DNA from: Niallia sp. XMNu-256
Lineage (GTDB): Bacteria; Bacillota; Bacilli; Bacillales; Cytobacillaceae
Length of the DNA: 64,000 bases
NCBI RefSeq assembly: GCF_036670015.1
Contig: NZ_CP137636.1
Span: 1,590,501-1,654,500, forward strand
Reading direction: 5' to 3'
The notes under the pieces were generated by a model. The model worked only from the letters and a program-made list of their open reading frames with translations, ran no database searches and was not told the origin of the DNA. Positions 45,266 through 54,756 of the stretch are shown piece after piece; within the stretch, counting starts at the first letter, position 1, and each line of letters begins with the position of its first letter. The translations under genes and the position numbers were made by a program.

Positions 45266-45431
45266 AAACGAGGAGGCGGTTCTCTTGTTTTACGAATACT
45301 ACAAGAAAATCGAAACTTGCACGTTCCGTCGGTAGCAGGGGAAAAGCCGAAGATTACATCAAACACTTACCTATTGTGAATATTATGGAGCTAGAAGATA
45401 AACGAATTGGTAACACCATATGGTCAACTAC

Positions 45432-45463
45432 AAAAATGGTTTCCAGACCAGGAAACCATTTTT
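45432..45463. terminator. Hairpin terminator
   Basis: AAAAATGGTTTCC pairs perfectly with GGAAACCATTTTT across AGACCA. Confidence 0.8.
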
Positions 45464-45499
45464 AACTTTATTTACATAATATTGGTAAAGACTACTGGT

Positions 45500-45573
45500 G
45501 ATGGTTTTAAATCCTTGGGTGAAGGGTAAAAGGACAATGTGGCTTTCAAGCAGAAAACGTTTCTAAAATTTAA
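45500..45573 (+). pseudogene. Cold-shock gene scrap
   Basis: 'DGFKSLGEG' then a stop, and in another frame 'CGFQAENVSKI' plus stop, correspond to the last 25 residues of a CspA protein ('[10 protein letters not shown]...[10 protein letters not shown]'). Confidence 0.65.
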
Positions 45574-45955
45574 TTGATCTCCTACCCTTTGTGAATTCTG
45601 ATCATACGGGGGCACCAAGCATAATCACCGCTTTGTAATTGAGTATACTTTCGTCATTTCCTTTTACTTCAATGGTTTCCCCGAATAATTTAAATTTCAA
45701 TTCACACCGGCGCGGTCATTGGATCCGTAAGGATGAATGAGAAGTAGGGCTTTCATTGTATTGATATTTTTCGTGTTGATATTGCAAAGGCTTACAATAT
45801 TATGCGTTCTATTTATACGTAAGTAATTCCTATTATACAGGGGTGCATGCCTTAACTTTCCTAATTAGTTAGTAAAAATCAATACATATGTGCATTCAAT
45901 CAAGGAGTTTAGTCCAATATAAAAAATAGTAAACACATAGAAGGGGTTTTTGAGT
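45574..45955. other. Intergenic before helicase
   Basis: A minus-strand frame at about 45605-45715 reads 'LKFKLFGETIEVKGNDESIL' and ends 'MLGAPV'; it lacks a clear start and may be a scrap. The long leader of the helicase gene could be regulatory. Confidence 0.45.
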
Positions 45956-47389
45956 ATGACAACATTTCATGAAATGGGAATTAGTGAGCCCATTCAAAGA
46001 GCGATTACTGATATGGGATTTGAAGAAGCATCTCCTATTCAAGAGAAGGCCATTCCCGTAGCTTTGACGGGGAAAGATATTATTGGTCAAGCACAGACGG
46101 GTACAGGAAAGACGGCTGCCTTCGCCATACCGATCTTGGAGAAAGTGGATAAGAGCAAAAAATATATCCAGGCGATTGCAATTGCACCGACAAGAGAATT
46201 GGCTATTCAGGTTTCAGAAGAGATCAATCGGCTGGCAAAATATATGGGCATATCTTCTCTTCCTATTTATGGAGGGCAGTCTATAGATCGCCAAATCAAG
46301 GCATTAAAAAAGGGACCACACATTATTACAGGAACACCTGGAAGACTTTTGGACCACATTCAACGTAAAACGCTAAAGTTAGACCGCACCTCAGTGGTGG
46401 TTTTGGATGAAGCTGATGAAATGTTAGATATGGGTTTTCTGGAGGATATCGAACGAATTCTCAAAGAGACCCCTGAAGAAAAACAAACCTTGTTGTTCTC
46501 CGCAACCATGCCCAAACCGATTCAAAATCTTGCGGAAAGGTTTATGAGGGATCCAGAGTTAGTAAAGATGAAAGCGAAGGAAGTTACCTCTCCAACTGTA
46601 AAGCAAATTTATTATGAGGTTAATGAACGAGATAAATTTGAAGTGCTTTGCCGTCTACTAGATGTAGACAACCCAGAGTTAGCTGTTATTTTTGGAAGAA
46701 CCAAAAGACGCGTGGATGAATTAAGTGATGCATTGAATAAAAGAGGGTATCTTGCTGGTGGGTTGCACGGAGATTTAAATCAACGACAGCGGGATGATGT
46801 GATGAATAAATTCCGTGGGGGAAAAATTGATATTTTAGTTGCGACCGATGTAGCTGCGAGGGGAATTGATGTTTCAGGGGTTACCCACGTCTACAATTTT
46901 GACATTCCTCAAGACCCAGAAAGTTATGTTCACCGAATCGGCAGAACGGGGCGAGCAGGTAAGACGGGGTTAGCAATTACATTGGCTACACCGAGGGAAA
47001 AGGGACAGATTCACAGTATTGAAAAAGCATCGAAAGGAAAGATCCAACGTAAATCAATACCGACGGTAGCAGAGGCAATGGAGTCTATACAGATAGCGGC
47101 ATTAGAAAAGATGACTCAATTGGTTGAAGAGGAGGATTATAAACAGTTTAAGCAAGCTGCAAGCAAATTGCTCGATCAATATGATTCGATAGCGTTAGTT
47201 TCAATTGCCTTGAAATTGTTGTCTAAGGAGCAGAGGGATGTTCCCGTTCAGCTAACTTCCGAGACACCGCGATATGCCAATAGGTCTAAAATAAAGGTAC
47301 AAGAGAAATCAAGGAGAAACTATAAAGGGAATATAGAATTTGGGGGAAAAAGGGGGAATGGTAAACCGAAAAACTCTCAAAATAAATGA
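45956..47389 (+). CDS. CshA-type DEAD-box RNA helicase
   Basis: A 477-residue helicase with every motif of the CshA/DeaD group: '[13 protein letters not shown]' (Q motif), 'AQTGTGKT', 'PTRELA', 'GTPGR', 'DEAD', 'SAT', '[13 protein letters not shown]', '[11 protein letters not shown]', '[10 protein letters not shown]'. Residues 360-430 form the helical dimer region ('[20 protein letters not shown]') seen in CshA, and the tail is basic. It likely works in cold adaptation, ribosome assembly and RNA turnover. ATG 45956 is preferred since AAGGGG lies 10 bases upstream; TTG 45950 is too close. Terminator at 47403. Confidence 0.93.
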   Translation: MTTFHEMGISEPIQRAITDMGFEEASPIQEKAIPVALTGKDIIGQAQTGTGKTAAFAIPILEKVDKSKKYIQAIAIAPTRELAIQVSEEINRLAKYMGISSLPIYGGQSIDRQIKALKKGPHIITGTPGRLLDHIQRKTLKLDRTSVVVLDEADEMLDMGFLEDIERILKETPEEKQTLLFSATMPKPIQNLAERFMRDPELVKMKAKEVTSPTVKQIYYEVNERDKFEVLCRLLDVDNPELAVIFGRTKRRVDELSDALNKRGYLAGGLHGDLNQRQRDDVMNKFRGGKIDILVATDVAARGIDVSGVTHVYNFDIPQDPESYVHRIGRTGRAGKTGLAITLATPREKGQIHSIEKASKGKIQRKSIPTVAEAMESIQIAALEKMTQLVEEEDYKQFKQAASKLLDQYDSIALVSIALKLLSKEQRDVPVQLTSETPRYANRSKIKVQEKSRRNYKGNIEFGGKRGNGKPKNSQNK

Positions 47390-47402
47390 TTATGAAATGA
47401 AT

Positions 47403-47437
47403 AAAAAGAGGATGATATCAGCTATCATCCTCTTTTT
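47403..47437 (+). terminator. Terminator of helicase gene
   Basis: A perfect 15-bp stem (47403-47417 with 47423-47437) on a 5-base loop, ending in TTTTTT. Confidence 0.92.
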
Positions 47438-47814
47438 TGCCCCTTTTCCACCTCGGGATTTAGTTGTGTTGGAAACAATAAGCTTAAGAGGAAAAAATGG
47501 TGATTTTATGGTCTTCTCAATGTTCAATAATGAGCATAATAACTGATTTTTGTTTCAGTGATCCAATTAACTTATAATTAATTCAAGGAATAGGCTTGAA
47601 TTCCTGCAAGAAAACAAAAATGCCAGACAGTTGTGGCATGCTCTTCAATTAAAACCATATTAAAAAATCCTCATGAAATATAACGCCAGAGTTACTTTAT
47701 AAGTTTTTATTCATAAAATTGAGATGAAGGAAAACAAGGTCGTATTATCCACTTACCGTTTTTCTCCCCTTTTATGGTCAATTGAAGTAGTGACCAGTAC
47801 TCTACACAAGTTGA
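47438..47814. other. Intergenic, small hairpin only
   Basis: A hairpin (ATGCCA ... TGGCAT) lies near 47619-47640. No gene. Confidence 0.5.
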
Positions 47815-48111
47815 ATGCTTAACTCAATGGGTTCTGAAATAACAGAAAAATGCCTGTTGTATCTTATTGTCAAAATGAGGTCGGACAATATTTGGATGGA
47901 GGAGGTACTATATTTTATTTGTGAAACTTTTCGTCAGACAATATTGTTTGGGGGCGTACCAGACACCGAGGAAACTTTAGACACAGCATTACCCTTATTG
48001 GAAAAGAACTTACAACAGCAACAACCTAAGTTAGAAAAAGTAGTTGCTGTTGTTTATTATGCACTTGTTTTGTATTCAAAAATGGCGTTCATATATCATT
48101 CGCCTATATGA
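47815..48111 (+). CDS. Uncharacterised protein, up to 98 aa
   Basis: A helical protein of unknown function ('NIWMEEVLYFICETFRQTIL', 'LPLLEKNLQQQQPKLEKVVA'). The listed start is a TTG-type codon without a good site; ATG 47875 would give 78 residues and cover the best-looking part. Neither start has a strong ribosome site, so the gene may be truncated at its 5' end. Confidence 0.4.
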   Translation: MLNSMGSEITEKCLLYLIVKMRSDNIWMEEVLYFICETFRQTILFGGVPDTEETLDTALPLLEKNLQQQQPKLEKVVAVVYYALVLYSKMAFIYHSPI

Positions 48112-48115
48112 ATCC

Positions 48116-48223
48116 TTATTTAATTTTTCCACTTATTAGCTTAACTCCTGCTTTCTGAGCCTTTTTTGTTCCTTCTTGGACCTTCTTAATTAATGCTTTA
48201 TCTTTCTTCTTTTTATTCAACAT
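48116..48223 (-). CDS. Small basic protein (35 aa)
   Basis: A 35-residue, lysine-rich protein ('MLNKKKKDKALIKKVQEGTK', 'KAGVKLISGKIK'). GAGAGGA lies 7 bases upstream of the ATG in the reading direction, which argues that it is translated. It is predicted to be helical and could bind nucleic acid. No family is known to me. Confidence 0.45.
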   Translation of the reverse strand: MLNKKKKDKALIKKVQEGTKKAQKAGVKLISGKIK

Positions 48224-48394
48224 ATTAATCCGTCCTCTCCCAGATTCAATTATCAAAAGTATGTACAAGTCTAACTAGAAATATACAAATATAGGTTCTA
48301 AACTTGTCTTCCCTCTCCTATATATCTATTAGAAACGGAAAAGTGGAAAAGTGACCATGTGGTAATTATAAAAAATCAGAAAGGAGGGGAGAGA

Positions 48395-48871
48395 ATGGGT
48401 TTTATTAATCCATTATTCAATGATTCTGATATAACAAATGGGAAAATATCTAAACCTAAATCAATAAAACCTACAAAGCAAATTCGATCAACACGCAGCG
48501 ATAAAACACACAATATAAAATTCCCTGTTGATCCCATTGTCCAAATGAAATTAAAAAGTCTTTGCAAACAAGGTAAACGAATTTATCGACTTCAAGGAAA
48601 AGGGGATTTAAAGCAAACTAAATTTAACACTTTATTATTAACATATGGATTAAAACATAAAGAGCTTGTCCATTGGAATCATCATTACAAAGATACAAAA
48701 GTATATATGCATACTCAATTACTAGAAAATGAATATGAACTCCTAATCGGAGGTCCACATGGAATAGCTATACAAATGAATCTTTCAGAAAGAAAGGTGG
48801 TTTTTCAAATAATGATGTCCGTATTGAAATGGATAGAGGGAGGAAACAGTGACCTTGAGGAAATCATTTAG
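48395..48871 (+). CDS. Uncharacterised plasmid-type protein (158 aa)
   Basis: A basic protein of unknown function. 'RSTRSDKTHNIKFPVDPIVQ' followed by 'MKLKSLCKQGKRIYRLQGKG' suggests a small DNA-binding region, and the C-terminus has 'SERKVVFQIMMSVLKWIEGG'. I chose ATG 48395 with GGAGGGGAGAG just before it. It overlaps the next gene by 23 bases, so these two are an operon. Its setting with RHH/HTH genes is like plasmid maintenance loci, but no function is shown. Confidence 0.6.
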   Translation: MGFINPLFNDSDITNGKISKPKSIKPTKQIRSTRSDKTHNIKFPVDPIVQMKLKSLCKQGKRIYRLQGKGDLKQTKFNTLLLTYGLKHKELVHWNHHYKDTKVYMHTQLLENEYELLIGGPHGIAIQMNLSERKVVFQIMMSVLKWIEGGNSDLEEII

Positions 48872-49142
48872 TCATTTAAATATTCTTCAAAAAAGGTTAT
48901 CGGGAATTGAGGAAGCAAAAGGGTTCTTTAAATCGTTATTTGGTAGTTATAAGTATTTAGAAATAAATTTACCTTACTATGACTACATAAGAGCAACCAT
49001 TTTTGTTCAGGATCTTCGAGATAACTTTGGAGAAGAAGTTCCATATCAATTTAATGAGGCTGTTCTGCTTTGGATTCTTTATGATGATTTCCTTAATCAA
49101 ATTAAGAAAGGTGCTAAAATGAACAAATTGCCCAATATTTAA
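48849..49142 (+). CDS. Uncharacterised protein (97 aa), tandem paralogue 1
   Basis: From GTG 48849 with GGGAGGA 6 bases upstream inside the previous gene. The C-terminal 45 residues ('QFNEAVLLWILYDDFLNQIK') resemble those of the next gene ('ITVEEIIIIVFLDFFQQIKS'), so the two look like an old tandem duplication. Predicted helical and soluble. Function unknown. Confidence 0.55.
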   Translation: MTLRKSFSHLNILQKRLSGIEEAKGFFKSLFGSYKYLEINLPYYDYIRATIFVQDLRDNFGEEVPYQFNEAVLLWILYDDFLNQIKKGAKMNKLPNI

Positions 49143-49483
49143 AATTAGGGAAAACCAAGTATTTTCAAGAGAAAATTAAACAAAAAAGAGTGTTAAAACC
49201 TTTTACCCATAGTACATTTCATTTTGAAAATGTAGAAGAAGCTATGGATTATACAGATTCCCAAGAGGAAAAAATTGCCTCGATTATCATTAGAATGCGT
49301 GAAACCGAAATATTGCGTGGGGAAGTACTTCTGTACGATTTATTTTCTAATGAAGAATTTGATATAACAGTAGAAGAAATCATTATTATTGTATTTTTGG
49401 ACTTTTTCCAGCAAATCAAAAGTGATGGAAGTTCGTTGAAAGTACAAAAATCCATATTAAGTCATATAAAAAGGTGCTCATGA
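49119..49483 (+). pseudogene. Tandem paralogue 2, frameshifted start
   Basis: ATG 49119 has AAAGGTG upstream but its frame stops after eight codons. One base shifted, the frame runs 'EQIAQYLKLGKTKYFQEKIK', then 'VLKPFTHSTFHFENVEEAMD' to a stop at 49483. The intact part can start only at GTG 49190 without a ribosome site. I read it as one gene with a frameshift near its start; alternatively a shorter 97-residue protein is made. Confidence 0.5.
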
Positions 49484-49779
49484 AGACTAAAAGACATTGC
49501 AGTCACTAATTTAAAGTGAAAAGCAAATGTCTTCAAAAACTGAATCTCTGTTTCTTCCGAGTTTTTTTTACCGAAGGAATTTATTATGTTATTAACGAAT
49601 ATGGTATTTACCCAAGAGAGTACGGTAAAAACGAATTTATAAACCTCTTCCACGATTCGAAGAATCAGAAGCATGATCCCCACGATCTTTTTTATGAAGA
49701 ATCATTCATATCACCTCTGCAATGATAAAAGTGTTTGGTTATTTGATAGTTTGTCCAAAGAAAGGAGAAGTATACCCAG

Positions 49780-50227
49780 ATGACAGAGGCAATTAATAAT
49801 GAAAAGATAACTGTTCCCGTTCATTTAACACCAGCCACTATAGGACGTTTAGAAAAAAGTATCCAATTACGTGGCTTTTAAAGAAAAAAGAGAAGAAACA
49901 GTTGAAGACACCATAAAAGCAGCAATAGCCGATTATTTACAAGTCATGGAACCTTTACCTGCAGAAGAAGTAAATTCCTTAAGAAGCCTTATATTTCAAC
50001 CTGGAATAGAAAAGCCATATGCCCTTAAAAATCGTTTTAAAGAAATTATGAAGCAAATAGGACTAAAAGCTGTGGATCTTCATCGGGATACCGATATAAG
50101 TGAAAGTAATTTATCTCAAATATTAAATAATAAAAATCAAAATATGAGTCTAGATTATTTTCTTAGAATTTGGTTTGCATTAGGTTGTCCGCCAATTGGT
50201 GAATGTTTGTATAGAGAAAATATATGA
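49780..50227 (+). CDS. RHH-HTH regulator, frame-shifted or split
   Basis: ATG 49780 with AAAGGAG encodes 33 residues of a ribbon-helix-helix ('NEKITVPVHLTPATIGRLEK') ending at TAA 49879. A +1 frame (open from GTG 49871 to 50227) continues the same domain ('EETVEDTIKAAIADYLQVME') and adds an XRE-type helix-turn-helix ('IGLKAVDLHRDTDISESNLS', 'MSLDYFLRIWFALG'). At the junction the sequence is GGC TTT TAA AGA, where a +1 slip on TTT restores one protein of about 148 residues. This is either a frameshift mutation, two separate proteins, or programmed +1 shifting. Confidence 0.6.
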
Positions 50228-50547
50228 TTAGGAGTATAAACAGCCGTTAGGATTGTTTCCAATGGTCTTTACTTTTTAAACTTTCTTAGATGTTAATGAA
50301 GTCTAGATATAAAACGTTTTTCCTATCTGTGTTAAAGCGACTCGTTAGCTGAAAAAGGAACTATACGAATCCATATAAAAATCACCTAAAAGTTGATTAG
50401 GTGTTGGTCAAAATGTGTCTGCTAAAACAAAAGAGTGTCAATTCAAAAAAGTTTAACATTATAATGTTAAACTAAGTTTTCTTAGTTTTATAAAGGGTAA
50501 AATATATTTGAATAATTTACCCGGCTATCTAGGAGGATTGCTAGAAA
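50228..50547. other. Intergenic upstream of sda
   Basis: Hairpins CACCTAA ... TTAGGTG (near 50383) and TTTAACAT ... ATGTTAAA with an adjacent AACTAAG ... CTTAGTT repeat (near 50447-50485). The latter lies just before the sda-like gene and could be a terminator or operator. Confidence 0.5.
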
Positions 50548-50700
50548 ATGCAACAATTATCAGACAAACTACTACTCAGGGCATACCAAAAAGCTATACA
50601 GATGAATAAAGAAAAGAAGATGACCGAAGATTATATAGAGATAACAGAAGATTTTATAGAGGCTATAAAATCAGAAATAAGCAAAAGAGGTTTACTTTAA
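50548..50700 (+). CDS. sda: Sda-like sporulation histidine-kinase inhibitor
   Basis: A 50-residue protein: 'MQQLSDKLLLRAYQKAIQMN' and 'DFIEAIKSEISKRGLL' reproduce the two antiparallel helices of Sda ('LSDELLIESYxKAxEL' and 'DFIxLIExEIxRR'). Sda binds the KinA/KinB dimerisation domain and blocks sporulation when replication is disturbed. There is a five-residue insertion between the helices compared with Bacillus subtilis Sda (46 residues). AGGAGG lies 12 bases before the ATG. Its presence on accessory DNA with Spo0E suggests the element delays host sporulation. Confidence 0.8.
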   Translation: MQQLSDKLLLRAYQKAIQMNKEKKMTEDYIEITEDFIEAIKSEISKRGLL

Positions 50701-51237
50701 AAGATCGATAAGAAAGCATAAGTATAATGTGGTTAAATTTTTTCTTTGTTATAATTAAAATTGCTGTTTTATCAGCTCTAAAATAATTTCTAAGCTCTAA
50801 TCCCGATAAAAAAATATATTCAAAAAGCCTTTTAAGCTAATTGTGTAATAAATAACAAAGGACTCTCGGAAATAAATGGACAAAAAAATGAACTCCGCAG
50901 TATTTCTTTCCATCTTCATAGCCCTTCGAAAGGTTGAATTATCAAGAATGTAAGAATAATGAATAATGAATAATGTTATTTTTTCGTAAATATGTGAATA
51001 TCTGAAGCTTGATATTACAACATTCATGACCTTACAAAAATAAATTATTACGTAAAGGTTATACGTAGTAATCTATGTATAGGACTGTATATTACATGAA
51101 GATTCAATATTGGAATGAAATGGTTTTTCTTAGAAGATCCACTATGTCTTTTTGACATGTGTACGGTGTTCAAAACTAAAACCCTCCAAAAGATGGGCTT
51201 TAGCTTTAAACCGGGGAGGTGAACAATCTGTTTACGT
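50701..51237. other. Intergenic, nothing recognised
   Basis: A/T-rich, no gene supported on either strand. Confidence 0.5.
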
Positions 51238-51354
51238 TCAGAATATGTAAACTGCCTCACTTTGATTAGACCATTTCCTTGTGGGGTAGGAAAAATGCAG
51301 ATTAGTTAAATCCTCAACCACATTTTTGAGAGGCAAATCTAAGCATTCTAAATA

Positions 51355-51428
51355 TACTACCAGTAGGTAATTCCAGCAATGATTAACAAAATATACAACA
51401 CAACAAGTAAAAGCAAACCTTCGCCGAC
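51355..51428 (-). pseudogene. YjcZ-type micro-protein remnant
   Basis: Minus strand 'GLLLLVVLYILLIIAGITYW' then stop is the hydrophobic helix and end of a YjcZ protein. No proper start is visible upstream (only TTG), so it may be the remains of a third gene in the cluster. The aligned copy at 14.3 kb has lost the stop by a small deletion. Confidence 0.5.
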
Positions 51429-51457
51429 AAAAAAGACCCTTTAAAAAGGGTTTTTTT
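51429..51457. terminator. Terminator after YjcZ gene (cluster 2)
   Basis: AAAAGACCCTT pairs with AAGGGTTTTTTT (one mismatch), equivalent to 14414-14440. Confidence 0.75.
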
Positions 51458-51563
51458 AATTCCAGATAAATGCACCAGTGATAATTAACAAGATAAACAA
51501 TACGATAATCAAAGCAAATCCGCCACCGAAACCTCCGCCGCCATAGCCACCATATCCAAACAT
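51456..51563 (-). CDS. YjcZ-family sporulation micro-protein
   Basis: A 35-residue YjcZ protein: head 'MFGYGGYGGGGFGGG', helix '[20 protein letters not shown]'. GGGAGG precedes the ATG. It is the counterpart of the gene at 14441 but shorter in the head and without cysteine. It ends at the terminator at 51429. Confidence 0.85.
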   Translation of the reverse strand: MFGYGGYGGGGFGGGFALIIVLFILLIITGAFIWN

Positions 51564-51598
51564 GAATAATTCCTCCCTTTATCGAGGAATTCATTTAT

Positions 51599-51721
51599 TT
51601 AATAACCATAACCGCCCACAAAACTAGCACCTATAATAACCAGCAGAATAAACAATACAACAAGTAAAGCAAATCCGCTGCCAAATCCATATCCACCTGC
51701 GCCATCCGCAACTGCTCCCAT
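51599..51721 (-). CDS. YjcZ-family sporulation micro-protein
   Basis: A 40-residue YjcZ protein: head 'MGAVADGAGGYGFGSG', helix 'FALLVVLFILLVIIGASF', tail 'VGGYGY'. GAGGAGAGA precedes the ATG. It is the counterpart of the gene at 14610 and leads cluster 2. Confidence 0.85.
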   Translation of the reverse strand: MGAVADGAGGYGFGSGFALLVVLFILLVIIGASFVGGYGY

Positions 51722-52077
51722 ATTCTCTCCTCCTCTTTTTACATTATTAACATATGTAAAATGTCAAAAGGTGAAAGGGCTTGACTACGTGACCGAATTT
51801 TGAAGTTTATATCGAATGATGTAGTGAGTGAGGGGATTAATTTAAATAGCCATGTAAAAATCTATACAAGTAAAGCCACTATGGGGTGAGGTCAGGAAAA
51901 TGCTTATCGTTGCTGTAAATCGATAGATGCATAACAGTACCTCAATCATTTATGTTGTAAAGTATGCATATTTATGTATAAATTAGGATGAAAATAGGAA
52001 AAAAGCGTGACAAACACACGCTGTAAATAAAGAGTTCCTAGTTTTATTTTTTGTAGTGTTTCATTAAATCTAAAGAA

Positions 52078-52188
52078 TCAGTATCCTCCACTCATGAAGG
52101 ATGCGCCAATAATAACTAATAGGATGAATAGAACAACAATCAATGCAAAACTGCTGCCCATTCCACCACCGCCATAACTTTGGCTCAT
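52078..52188 (-). CDS. YjcZ-family sporulation micro-protein
   Basis: A 36-residue YjcZ protein ('MSQSYGGGGMGSS', helix 'FALIVVLFILLVIIGASF', tail 'MSGGY'). AAGGTGG lies 9 bases upstream. It is separate from cluster 2 by about 350 bases and has no counterpart at 14 kb. A simple sixth member of the family in the window. Confidence 0.85.
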   Translation of the reverse strand: MSQSYGGGGMGSSFALIVVLFILLVIIGASFMSGGY

Positions 52189-52501
52189 AAATAACACCAC
52201 CTTTTTTGGGGTTAATACAAGGTACGTCAAACTTGCTGTATTTGAAATGGACAAGCATGGATTTCTATTCAATTTGGGGTAAAGCTTCGAAAATGTGGAT
52301 TTACAACATTACGGAATTCTAAAAAGAAAAAATGACTAACTTAACAACGAATAGCTTTGAAACAAGTCATAAGTGACATTATTAGCCCATATTTCACGTA
52401 TTATTAACTTCATTCTAATTTGCGAATAAATGTACTTAAACTAGCGGTGCATTTATTTAATAACTCTAAAGTCATTCTATATTTATTAAAATAGGATGGC
52501 T
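52189..52501. other. Intergenic, nothing recognised
   Basis: No gene or strong fold seen between the YjcZ gene and the membrane protein. Confidence 0.45.
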
Positions 52502-52960
52502 TTAAAAAATGTTAAAAATAATTTTCCCAATAATCAATCCGATTACTAATCCAGGAATAACAAACAACATAGGGAGCCAAACTGGACCAAATAATACCCC
52601 AAATAACGTTAATTTTTGGGACAAAATCAATCCTGTGGTAACAAGGTAAGCAGTAAATACAAACGGAAGAAAAGAATATTTATCTTTTCCTCCACCAGCA
52701 TCTTTCCAGGCATCCCACATCGCAAAGAAATACAGGCAGGGATAAAACATCAACCACTGATAATCCGTCTGTATAATTGCTTCTTGAATATTACCTTGAA
52801 AACTTAAAATAATCACTTGGTTAAAGTTAGCTTGAACGTTAATCAAGAACTCTAATATCAGCATAGCAGTACCTTTAAAATATTTTCCGTTTAAAAACTG
52901 CCCAAATCCAGGTAAAGCAATAGACCATAATAGTTTCTCAATCGGATTTTTATCACTCAT
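52502..52960 (-). CDS. Membrane protein, TM2-like
   Basis: A 152-residue protein with about four membrane helices. 'LLWSIALPGFGQFLNGKYFK' near the start is the pattern of TM2-like / DUF5683-type membrane proteins ('A..PG.GQ..NG....G'), followed by 'AMLILEFLINV', 'WLMFYPCLYFFAMWDAW' and 'FGPVWLPMLFVIPGLVIGLI'. Its ATG lies 3 bases after the DUF3231 stop, so the two genes form an operon. Function unknown. Confidence 0.75.
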   Translation of the reverse strand: MSDKNPIEKLLWSIALPGFGQFLNGKYFKGTAMLILEFLINVQANFNQVIILSFQGNIQEAIIQTDYQWLMFYPCLYFFAMWDAWKDAGGGKDKYSFLPFVFTAYLVTTGLILSQKLTLFGVLFGPVWLPMLFVIPGLVIGLIIGKIIFNIF

Positions 52961-52963
52961 ATA

Positions 52964-53984
52964 TCACTGTTTCTTTTTATTTTTTGCAATTTCAATATTA
53001 TCAATCGAGGAAGGTGGCTTTTCCATCCAATTATGATCAATCATAATATTAGCTCCATCCTCTGCATATTGGAGAGCTTCTAATGTGATACGCATGAATT
53101 TTGAACCTAAATCACGCCTTGAAACTGTCCCTAAAGCTACACCGTAATATCCAAGAGACATTCCCGATAACGTCGATACCTGAAACATTATTAATTTATC
53201 GGAAAAAGCTGGTGTAGATGAGTTTAAAACGTCCGAATCCAAAGTTGGTGTTTCTGAAAGGTTCTCTTCAGATAAAATGTGAGCCATAAACTCCACGACT
53301 TTGCTAGCAATATTAGCTCCTCTCACCATATAATTGATTACTTCTTGTAAGCTAGCAGTTTGAGCAAAGCCTAATAATAATGCTTTACCAACGGCATTCC
53401 GTTCCATATTGTTATAAAAGTGCATAATTTCAATAGCATTCATCGGACGTCTTTCCCCGAACCACCCTGTTAAATATCCTTGTTTTTCAATAAATTCTAC
53501 TTTCTCTGGTATCGGAATAGGTGCAGATCTTGAATATAACCCTTTTTCTAATGATACATTTAACGATTTGTTATATAACTGTCGTGTAAGGTCAATCGTA
53601 ATAGAAAAGAGATCCTTCACATCAGTTCGTGCACACGCAGCGAAAGATGAAGCGTAGGAAGTCATCCCATGCCTTGCCATATTATGAACAAACCTTAAAT
53701 GGAATGTATCAGAATATAACGCAGGTGCATTAAGATTTAAATCCTCATTCTCACTAAAACCAACAGGGATAGCGTGATTTTCTTTTTCGTAAATATCAGT
53801 GATATTTCTTAGCACCGTTTCACAAATTTCAATGGCAAAGTCTAATATCGCTTGAATTTCTGTATCTTGTGTTTTTTTCTCTAAAATACTTTAGCATACA
53901 ATAAGACATACTATTATTCATATAAGCAGTCCAAAGTGAAGCAATTTCAGATGAAGTAAGACGAATATTATGTTCAGTTTGCAT
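52964..53984 (-). pseudogene. DUF3231 protein gene with one frameshift
   Basis: From ATG 53984 (ribosome site GGAGGG) the frame reads 'NIRLTSSEIASLWTAYMNNS' and 'CMLKYF', then shifts near 53880; the rest continues in another frame to 52964, including 'QAILDFAIEICETVL', 'SENEDLNLNAPALYSDTFHL', 'GMSLGYYGVALGTVSRRDLG' and 'HNWMEKPP'. DUF3231 proteins (about 330 residues, two similar halves, ferritin-like helices) are common in spore formers. The shift lies in A/T homopolymers, so it may be a sequencing error. The 283-residue second frame could still be made from ATG/TTG 53815. Confidence 0.75.
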
Positions 53985-54078
53985 ATATAACCCTCCAAAA
54001 AATTTTAAATTGACCTTAAATAATTTCCCCTAAAAAGTGAAAAATATATTTAAGAGAAAAGAGGGTTATATAAATATA

Positions 54079-54107
54079 AAAAAGCTTGGTATCGATCCAA
54101 GCTTTTT
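54079..54107. terminator. Bidirectional terminator
   Basis: AAAAAGCTTGG pairs perfectly with CCAAGCTTTTT across TATCGAT. Confidence 0.8.
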
Positions 54108-54268
54108 GTTTGTATAAAAGTATTGTTTATTTCATTGTTAAAATAACCATAGAGGTTATGAGGGAGTGTACTTAAAGTAACTGGCATTATATAAAGTATC
54201 CGATCCAAAACATTGATATGATGCACCCTTTATCATTGTTTCCATGTAACCATAGATAGGGCGATTAA

Positions 54269-54373
54269 GGACTTGACGTGGAGCCTCTGTGGGCATGATT
54301 GGTCTTGAAAGCCTGAAGCCGTTGTTTCATCAGGCAACCAAGCCTATCATACCCACCACTCCACGTAAAGTCC
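54269..54373. other. Long near-perfect hairpin (candidate RNA)
   Basis: Three stacked stems: GGACTTGACGTGGAG with CTCCACGTAAAGTCC (14 of 15 pairs), GTGGGCATGATTGGTCTTG with CAAGCCTATCATACCCAC (one bulge, wobble pairs), and GCCTGA with TCAGGC around a 13-base loop. It spans 105 bases, is richer in G/C than its surroundings and contains no gene. It could be an RNA, the folded end of a mobile element, or a dead bridge-RNA region. Confidence 0.6.
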
Positions 54374-54515
54374 TATGTTTATTAACGTTAATAACTATAA
54401 TTACTTACTATATATAATGCTTCTACAAAGATACAAATAGGGCATTTTTCGTATCTTTACTTACGTTGAATACGGTGGAAAATCATACCACATATAAGGT
54501 TAGCTTTAGTGAAAG

Positions 54516-54638
54516 AGGAAATAAGTATTTTTACTGAAATCATATTTTAGTTATTCTATTATAGGGCGCTTTAATTGAGCAACGAAAAAGCCTAATTTCT
54601 CAATTCAAACGGTGAGAAATTGGGCTTTTTATATTTAC
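54516..54638. repeat. Dispersed repeat B, copy 2
   Basis: Matches 13271-13376 in block order, with a small insertion and the same hairpin 'AAGCCTAATTTCTC ... GAGAAATTGGGCTT' ending in TTTT. Confidence 0.75.
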
Positions 54639-54756
54639 CTTTAGTGCAAAATAGCATTTAAAAAGTGTGCAATTTATCCCATAAAGTCACACACATCTTA
54701 TAATGCCTTATTCAATACTGTTGAGTATTGACACTTTAACGTAAAAAAAAAGACCG

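Noticed and set aside
49462-49725. Opposite frames at 49.5-49.7 kb
   Set aside because: Neither has a convincing start or known family; the region is treated as intergenic.
50797-51260. Minus-strand frames of 70-76 codons
   Set aside because: Low-complexity aromatic products without ribosome sites; typical chance frames of A/T-rich DNA.
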